Assembly: GCA_002722885.1 (NCBI GenBank)
Contig: PBNE01000006.1
Span: 147,690-211,689 of the forward strand
Direction of reading: 5' to 3'
Origin: Rhodospirillaceae bacterium
Lineage (GTDB): Bacteria; Pseudomonadota; Alphaproteobacteria; SP197
Length of the DNA: 64,000 nt
Shown in pieces: positions 58,587-64,000 of the stretch. Every line of letters starts with the position of its first letter. The first letter of the stretch is position 1. Under the pieces are notes generated by a model. That model was not told the DNA's origin, made no database searches, and was given only the letters and a program-made list of their open reading frames with translations. Made by a program: the position numbers and the translations under genes.

Positions 58587-58936
58587 GCAACGACGATCAG
58601 TCACCTCTGACGTTTGATGAGTTTCTGAGGGTCGACATTCGCGTCGGGACCATCGTCCGTGCCGAAGAGTTTCCGGAGGCACGCAAGCCGGCATTCAAGC
58701 TCTGGATCGACTTCGGTGACGAGATCGGAACGCGCAAAACATCAGCCCAGATCACCAGGCACTACGATCTTGAGACCTTGCCGGGCCGGCAGGTCGCTGC
58801 CGTCGTGAACTTCCCGCCACGGCAGATCGGACCCGTGATGTCGGAAGTTCTCACGCTGGGTTTTCCCGATGAGGACGGTGAAGTGGTGCTATTGGCGCCG
58901 GGTCACAAGGTGCCGAACGGTGGACGTCTCTACTAG
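58583..58936 (+). CDS. tRNA-binding domain protein (CsaA-like)
   Basis: [45 protein letters not shown]. Confidence 0.88.
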   Translation: MSNDDQSPLTFDEFLRVDIRVGTIVRAEEFPEARKPAFKLWIDFGDEIGTRKTSAQITRHYDLETLPGRQVAAVVNFPPRQIGPVMSEVLTLGFPDEDGEVVLLAPGHKVPNGGRLY

Positions 58937-60234
58937 ACCGGCAGCATAATCCTGCTGCGCAAGCCGCCAGAGGGCGACTCACCCAGCGTGATATCGCCGC
59001 CATGACTTCGCACGATGTCGCGAGCGATGGTGAGGCCCAGGCCGCCGCCTCCGCGATTGGGGTCACGTGACGTATCGAGGCGTACGAATGGCTGGAATGC
59101 TTCATTTCGTTGATCCTCGGGAATGCCTGGACCGTCGTCGTCGATGGTGATGGTAATCGCCGAGGCCGAGGATTCGGCTGCGATTGCGACCGCGGTGCCG
59201 TAGCGGCAGGCGTTGTCCATGAGATTCGTCAGACAGCGCTTCAGGGCATTTGGCCGGCCCATGAAGACGATGGCGCCGGTGAGGCTCAGATCGACCTCCG
59301 CTGGGGCACTGTCGGCCACATCACGCAGGATCAGCGCGAGATCCATATCCTGAGGCTGTTCCTCGCCTTCGCCGCGTGCGAAGGCGAGATAAACCTCGAT
59401 CATGTGTTCCATGTCCTCGATGTCGGATTTCAGGCTGGCGACATCGTCGTTGTCTCCCAGTAACGCCAGCTCCAGCTTCATCCGCGTCAGCGGTGTCCTG
59501 AGATCGTGGCTCACGCCCGCCAGCATCAAGGTACGCTGTTCGAGCTGGCGCTGAATGCGCTCGCGCATGGACAGGAATGCCTGAGACGCCTGTCTGACTT
59601 CACGCGCTCCTGAGGCCTTGAACTCAACATCCACAACGCCTTTGCCGAAGCTGTCGGCTGCCCTTGCCAGCCTGCGGATCGGGCGGATTTGCTGGCGCAC
59701 GAAATAGGCTGCGATCAGAGCCAGGACAAACGACGTTCCGATCATCCAGAAGACAAAGATGGCTGTGGTCCGGCTGCGCATGTTGCGCATCGGAACATAG
59801 ACATCCAGCACGCCGTCCTGAAGCTGGACACTGATCAGTGCGCGGTCGTCCGGGGCTTCCGTGTCGATGATGTGTGGCAGACGCACACGCTGGTCCATGG
59901 CCTGGTTCAACAGGCGCTCCACACGGCTGTGGCCGGGTTCCGGCAGCGGATCCGGTAGAGAGGTCTCGGCGTGGAAGCGGGCGTCGAGGCCCAGTGGAAC
60001 ACGGCTCAGGCGGATCACCAGGCTGCGCTGGTCTTCGACATCGTAGCTATTCATCATCCAGATCAGCGTCGCGATGTCGCCTGCTACGGCATTGGTCAGG
60101 TGGCGCGTCACATTTTCCCAGTGACGTTCGTAGAACACGATGGCCAGCACGATCTGAAGCACCACCATGGGCGTCAGCACGATCAGCAGAGACCGACCGA
60201 AGATCGAGCGTGGAAGGAACTGTTTGAAGCGCAC
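58933..60234 (-). CDS. Sensor histidine kinase, EnvZ-like
   Basis: H-box [20 protein letters not shown] box [43 protein letters not shown]. Confidence 0.93.
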   Translation of the reverse strand: MRFKQFLPRSIFGRSLLIVLTPMVVLQIVLAIVFYERHWENVTRHLTNAVAGDIATLIWMMNSYDVEDQRSLVIRLSRVPLGLDARFHAETSLPDPLPEPGHSRVERLLNQAMDQRVRLPHIIDTEAPDDRALISVQLQDGVLDVYVPMRNMRSRTTAIFVFWMIGTSFVLALIAAYFVRQQIRPIRRLARAADSFGKGVVDVEFKASGAREVRQASQAFLSMRERIQRQLEQRTLMLAGVSHDLRTPLTRMKLELALLGDNDDVASLKSDIEDMEHMIEVYLAFARGEGEEQPQDMDLALILRDVADSAPAEVDLSLTGAIVFMGRPNALKRCLTNLMDNACRYGTAVAIAAESSASAITITIDDDGPGIPEDQRNEAFQPFVRLDTSRDPNRGGGGLGLTIARDIVRSHGGDITLGESPSGGLRSRIMLPV

Positions 60235-60246
60235 GGGCTGTCGTTC

Positions 60247-60975
60247 TCAGATGCGCCGCGCCAGCAGTTTCAGGCCGCGGTTGAAGGTCAGACGCAGACG
60301 GATACGGTCAAAGCCGTGCCGCTCGAGCATGGTGCGGATGTTGCCGGGCGAAAAGTAGAGCTTGTGATCCGGTGCACCAAAATCGCGCCAGGACGAAGTC
60401 GGCCCCTTGCCTTCATACTCGCGTAGGGCTGGTGTGGTCAGGAAGAAGGCTGCACCCGGAACCATCACCTGCCGGATACGATCGAGGAACGCGTTTGTTT
60501 CGACGACATGTTCGATCACTTCGGAGCAATAAACCCCATGGAAGCTTTCGGGCTCAAGGCCGACCTCTTCAAAGGCACCGGTCAGGAATGTTCCGGCGGG
60601 GTAGCGACGTGATGCCTCGTCCGCCAGAACCGGATTGATCTCGATACCGGTGGCGTCCAGCCCCACTTCGACTCCGGCAGCAACCAGGCAGCCGATGTTC
60701 GAACCGACATCGAGCAGACGCGGCCCCGGCATGTGGCGCTTGAGCTTGCGCACACGTTTGCGCGACCGCCGCATCTTGCTGTCGAGCTTCTTGAGATAGC
60801 CGTCGATGTAGGACTGACCGACTTCGGGGCTCTGAACCTCAACGGCCTCATCGAAACTCGGCATCGGGGAAAGCCAGGCGAAGCTGCATGCAGGGCACTT
60901 GACCCAGCGATGCGGCGGCTGTTCGACCAGAAGCCCGGCGTCGGTGCAGCCGCAAACCTGGCAGGGGTCACTCAT
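60247..60975 (-). CDS. Class I SAM-dependent methyltransferase with N-terminal zinc-ribbon-like motif
   Basis: CQVCGC...KCPACSFAW; LLDVGSNIGCLVAAGVEVGLDATGIEINP; SEVIEHV. Confidence 0.88.
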   Translation of the reverse strand: MSDPCQVCGCTDAGLLVEQPPHRWVKCPACSFAWLSPMPSFDEAVEVQSPEVGQSYIDGYLKKLDSKMRRSRKRVRKLKRHMPGPRLLDVGSNIGCLVAAGVEVGLDATGIEINPVLADEASRRYPAGTFLTGAFEEVGLEPESFHGVYCSEVIEHVVETNAFLDRIRQVMVPGAAFFLTTPALREYEGKGPTSSWRDFGAPDHKLYFSPGNIRTMLERHGFDRIRLRLTFNRGLKLLARRI

Positions 60976-61658
60976 GGTGTGTTCTCCGTCCGCAAGACAT
61001 AACCCTCACCCCAGACTGTCTGGAGATAGCGGGGTGCGCGCGCCTCGTCCTCGATTTTGCGCCTCAATCGGGTGACCTGCACGTCGATGGTCCGTTCACC
61101 AGACCCGCTCTGCTGCGACAGCCGCATGCGCGAAACGGTGGTGCCGGGATTGTGCGCAAACACCCGCAACAGCGCTGCTTCGCGAGATGTCAGAGGCACT
61201 ACTTCGCCGTCGCGCGTCAGTTCCATTCGTTCGACATCGAAGCGAAAGGGACCGAACTGGGCCACCGCGGCGGGTGGCCCTGCCGTGGCGTTGCGACGAA
61301 GGACACTGCGGATGCGCAGGACAAGCTCGCGCGGTTCGAACGGTTTGGGCATGTAGTCGTCCGCACCGCTCTCAAGTCCGGCAATACGGTCGTCGCCTTC
61401 ACCACGCGCGGTCAACATGATCACCGGAACGCCGGCGCGATCGCGGATGCGTTGCGTGAAGCTCATGCCATCCTCTCCAGGCATCATGACATCGACGATC
61501 ATCAGATCGAAGGAAAGGCTCTGGAGTTTGGCTTCGGCATCGGCGGCGTCCTCGGCTGTGCTGACCAGAAAACCGTTTTCCATCAGGTACTTCTGGAGGA
61601 GCTGGCGAAGGCGCCGATCGTCATCGACGATCAGGATATGAGGATCGCCCGGGTTCAT
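60972..61658 (-). CDS. Response regulator, OmpR-like
   Basis: ILIVDDDRRLRQLLQKYL; LMIVDVMMPGEDG; winged-helix C-terminus RTIDVQVTRLRRKIE. Confidence 0.95.
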   Translation of the reverse strand: MNPGDPHILIVDDDRRLRQLLQKYLMENGFLVSTAEDAADAEAKLQSLSFDLMIVDVMMPGEDGMSFTQRIRDRAGVPVIMLTARGEGDDRIAGLESGADDYMPKPFEPRELVLRIRSVLRRNATAGPPAAVAQFGPFRFDVERMELTRDGEVVPLTSREAALLRVFAHNPGTTVSRMRLSQQSGSGERTIDVQVTRLRRKIEDEARAPRYLQTVWGEGYVLRTENTP

Positions 61659-62149
61659 GTACGTGGTCTCGGCCGGGCCAGACGCTCCCGGTCTTCATCA
61701 TCCACCATGCCGGTCAGGACGCGGCGGTAACCGGCGACCGCCTCGGCACCGGCTTCCCGGTATGTGCGGGCGATGCGAGCTCGCTGATCTTCCGTCAGGC
61801 ACGCTTCGAGATCAGCGCCGGTTTCGGTGAGATAGAGCAGACGGTGTCGGCGATCCTCCACACCCTGCCGTTGGTCGATGAAGCCCTTGTTCACGAGCTG
61901 GCGCAGGACCCGCGCCAGGCTTTGTTTGGTAATTTTCAGGATCGCCAGCAATTCCTTGACGGTGATGCCGGGATGGCGACCGACAAAGTAGATCACCCGG
62001 TGGTGGGCGCGGCCGAAGCCGTATTCGGCCAGAATCGCATCAGGCCTGGCGGTAAAATCGCGATAGGCAAAAAACAGCATCTCGATACCCTCGCGCAGTT
62101 CATCGTCGCGAAGGAAGAGTGGATTGGGTCCGGGATTTACGTCAGCCAT
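61655..62149 (-). CDS. MarR family transcriptional regulator
   Basis: YFVGRHPGITVKELLAILKITKQSLARVLRQLVNKGFIDQRQGVEDRRHRLLYLTETG. Confidence 0.92.
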   Translation of the reverse strand: MADVNPGPNPLFLRDDELREGIEMLFFAYRDFTARPDAILAEYGFGRAHHRVIYFVGRHPGITVKELLAILKITKQSLARVLRQLVNKGFIDQRQGVEDRRHRLLYLTETGADLEACLTEDQRARIARTYREAGAEAVAGYRRVLTGMVDDEDRERLARPRPRT

Positions 62150-62168
62150 ATTGACATATATGCCTCCC

Positions 62169-62189
62169 ACTGTTACCCAACGCAACAGT
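62169..62189. promoter_or_regulatory. Inverted repeat ACTGTT-N9-AACAGT, candidate MarR operator
   Basis: actgttacccaacgcaacagt in the intergenic region between the divergent marR and ilvE genes; a second IR catat-tgacat-atatg overlaps the marR start at 62147-62162. Confidence 0.5.
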
Positions 62190-62263
62190 TTTGAGTTCCT
62201 GAACGCGCTAAGGCGCCGTGTTCACCATGCGACTCGATGCCGACGTCGCAACGGAGACCCACC

Positions 62264-63142
62264 ATGGCTGATCTGATCCCTTTTGACGACCGTGACGGCA
62301 AGATCTGGTTCGATGGCAAGCTCATCGACTGGCGCGACGCTCAGGTTCATGTCCTGACCCATGGCTTGCATTACGCCAGCAGCGTGTTTGAAGGTGAACG
62401 CAGTTATGGCGGCACGATCTACAAGGCACGTGAGCATGGCGAGCGGCTGTTCCGGTCCGCAGAGATCCTGGGGTTCGAGATTCCTTGGTCCTATGAAGTT
62501 CTCGAAAAGGCACGCTATGACGTGATGGCCGCCAACGGCATTGTCGACGGATACATCCGGCCGGTTGCCTGGCGTGGCAGCGAGATGATGGGTGTCTCGG
62601 CTCAGCATAACACGATCCATGTCGCAATCGCGGCCTGGGACTGGCCCAGCTACTTCTCGCCGGAAGCCAAGATGCGCGGAATTCGCCTCGCGATCTCGGA
62701 CTGGAAGCGCCCGTCGCCCGAATCGGCGCCAGTTCATTCCAAGGCCGCCGGTCTCTACATGATCTGCACCCTGTCCAAGCACAAGGCGGAGCAGGAAGGC
62801 TACGATGACGCAATGATGTACGATCATCGCGGATTTCTGGCCGAAGCGACGGGGGCGAATATGTTCCTTGCGATCGACGGCAAGCTCCACACGCCCACCG
62901 CCGACTGTTTCCTCAATGGTCTGACCCGTCAGACCGTGATGGACCTCGCCCGGCGACGCGGCATCGAAGTCGTCGAACGGCACATGACCGATGAGGACCT
63001 TGCCAAGGCCAATGAAGTCTTCATCACCGGTACGGCCGCAGAGGTCACCCCTGTCGGTCAGATCGGTGAGCACCACTTCCAGCCGGGCCGTGTCTGCCAG
63101 CAGATGCTGGAAGACTTCAACGCTGAGGTGCGCGGCGGCTGA
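62264..63142 (+). CDS. ilvE: Branched-chain amino acid aminotransferase (class IV)
   Basis: THGLHYASSVFEGERSYGGTIYKAREHGERLFRSAEIL; FITGTAAEVTPVGQIG. Confidence 0.93.
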   Translation: MADLIPFDDRDGKIWFDGKLIDWRDAQVHVLTHGLHYASSVFEGERSYGGTIYKAREHGERLFRSAEILGFEIPWSYEVLEKARYDVMAANGIVDGYIRPVAWRGSEMMGVSAQHNTIHVAIAAWDWPSYFSPEAKMRGIRLAISDWKRPSPESAPVHSKAAGLYMICTLSKHKAEQEGYDDAMMYDHRGFLAEATGANMFLAIDGKLHTPTADCFLNGLTRQTVMDLARRRGIEVVERHMTDEDLAKANEVFITGTAAEVTPVGQIGEHHFQPGRVCQQMLEDFNAEVRGG

Positions 63143-63148
63143 CCGCGG

Positions 63149-63598
63149 TCATTCTTTCCATTTCGCGGTAGCGTCGTCATCGCTGGTTCGGGCTTCAACC
63201 CAGGTCTCGCCATCCGGCGTCGATTCGAGCTTCCAGAAGGGTGCACCGGTCTTCAGCCAGTCGATCAGAAACGCGCATGACTCCAACGCGGCCGCGCGGT
63301 GAGCGGATGCCGTCAGCACCATCACGATCTGGTCGCCAGTCTCCAGCCTGCCGTAGCGGTGGATGATCATGCTGGCTTCCAGGGGCCAACGGCGATGGGC
63401 TTCCTCGTCGATTTCGACCAACATCTTTTCGGTCATGCCGGGATAATGCTCCAGGGTCATGGAGCTATCGCCGCTGCCTCCGGCCATGTCCCGCACCAGG
63501 CCCACAAAGCTTGCAACACCGCCGATCCCGGTGTTGCCCTCTGTCAGCGCCGCCATTTCGGCACCAACATCGAAGTCCTCTCGCTGGACCCGGATCAC
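63149..63598 (-). CDS. moaE: Molybdopterin synthase catalytic subunit
   Basis: GGVASFVGLVRD; LEHYPGMTEKML; HRYGRLETGDQIVMVLTASAHRAAALES; PFWKLE. Confidence 0.95.
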   Translation of the reverse strand: MIRVQREDFDVGAEMAALTEGNTGIGGVASFVGLVRDMAGGSGDSSMTLEHYPGMTEKMLVEIDEEAHRRWPLEASMIIHRYGRLETGDQIVMVLTASAHRAAALESCAFLIDWLKTGAPFWKLESTPDGETWVEARTSDDDATAKWKE

Positions 63599-63604
63599 GG
63601 CCGA

Positions 63605-63856
63605 TCAGCCGCCGGTGACGGGCGGGAAGAGGGCGACCTCGTCACCATCACTGATGGGTGTCTCCGGCTTGGCATAGGTCTGGTTGACCGCAACCCGGAT
63701 GATTGCTTCGTCCTGTAGGGCCACGGCATAGCCGCCACCACGTCCCTTCAGCCAGGTCATGAGTCCGGTCACGTCGGTCACGCCGTCAGGCAGGGAAACC
63801 TCTTCCGAATCTGTCCCTATCTTCTGCTTGAGCCATGCAAAATAAAGCAGCTTCAC
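63605..63856 (-). CDS. moaD: Molybdopterin synthase sulfur carrier subunit (GTG start)
   Basis: VKLLYFAWLKQKIGTDSEEVSLP; C-terminal ISDGDEVALFPPVTGG. Confidence 0.95.
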   Translation of the reverse strand: MKLLYFAWLKQKIGTDSEEVSLPDGVTDVTGLMTWLKGRGGGYAVALQDEAIIRVAVNQTYAKPETPISDGDEVALFPPVTGG

Positions 63857-64000
63857 CCGATCACCTCACTGAATGGCAGGACCTCGATCATCGCGCCTTT
63901 TTCGAGTTGCGTCATGTCTTCAGGCAGCTCAGCGAGGCCATCGGTGTCGACGAGCGACGAGAGGATTCCCGCACCCTCACGCTCGAAGGCATGAGCCTCA
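63853..64000 (-). CDS. moeA: Partial C-terminus of molybdopterin molybdenumtransferase, runs off the right edge
   Basis: Reverse strand reads EAHAFEREGAGILSSLVDTDGLAELPEDMTQLEKGAMIEVLPFSEVIG*. Confidence 0.8.
   Translation of the reverse strand, partial: EAHAFEREGAGILSSLVDTDGLAELPEDMTQLEKGAMIEVLPFSEVIG

Noticed and set aside
1-64000. tRNA/rRNA genes, transposases, integrases, CRISPR arrays, toxin-antitoxin or defence cassettes
   Set aside because: No cloverleaf, IS-type ORF, repeat-spacer pattern or defence-family motif was recognisable by reading; tRNAscan-SE, ISfinder and DefenseFinder runs would be needed to exclude them

Overview
This is a gene-dense, high-GC bacterial chromosome segment. 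Gene content (petABC, DUF1285, DUF6111, MoxR/DUF58/DUF4159, MidA, UbiK) looks alphaproteobacterial. I call about 69 coding features, including partial genes at both window edges. Recognisable blocks are: (i) an accessory/catabolic half (about 1-22 kb) with DMT and MFS transporters, an M81 peptidase, a desaturase, a C45 peptidase, a dimethylformamidase-like large subunit, a ureohydrolase, two Rieske oxygenases, FAH, SDR and PepA; (ii) a MoxR-DUF58-DUF4159-membrane protein operon; (iii) DUF1285-Nudix-DUF6111-CCA transferase and a DUF2946-like/PCuAC/SCO copper trio; (iv) hemF, trmL, petABC, mtnP, apt; (v) ychF-pth-rplY-prs; (vi) nhaA, pgeF, midA, lgt, ubiK, proC; (vii) a HK-methyltransferase-RR-MarR operon; (viii) ilvE and moaE/moaD/moeA. 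I see no rRNA, tRNA, CRISPR array, transposase or prophage by eye. The most unusual content is a set of disrupted or rearranged genes: an in-frame aminotransferase-III::MscS chimera, a frame-broken YciB/IspZ next to it, a GST with a start-codon and a nonsense lesion, a decayed tandem MFS paralog, a secreted protein with two compensating frameshifts, and nhaA split at a T7 run. A possible alternative-stem leader precedes prs. I do not see an unambiguous new defence or mobile system. All family names come from motif recognition without database searches.
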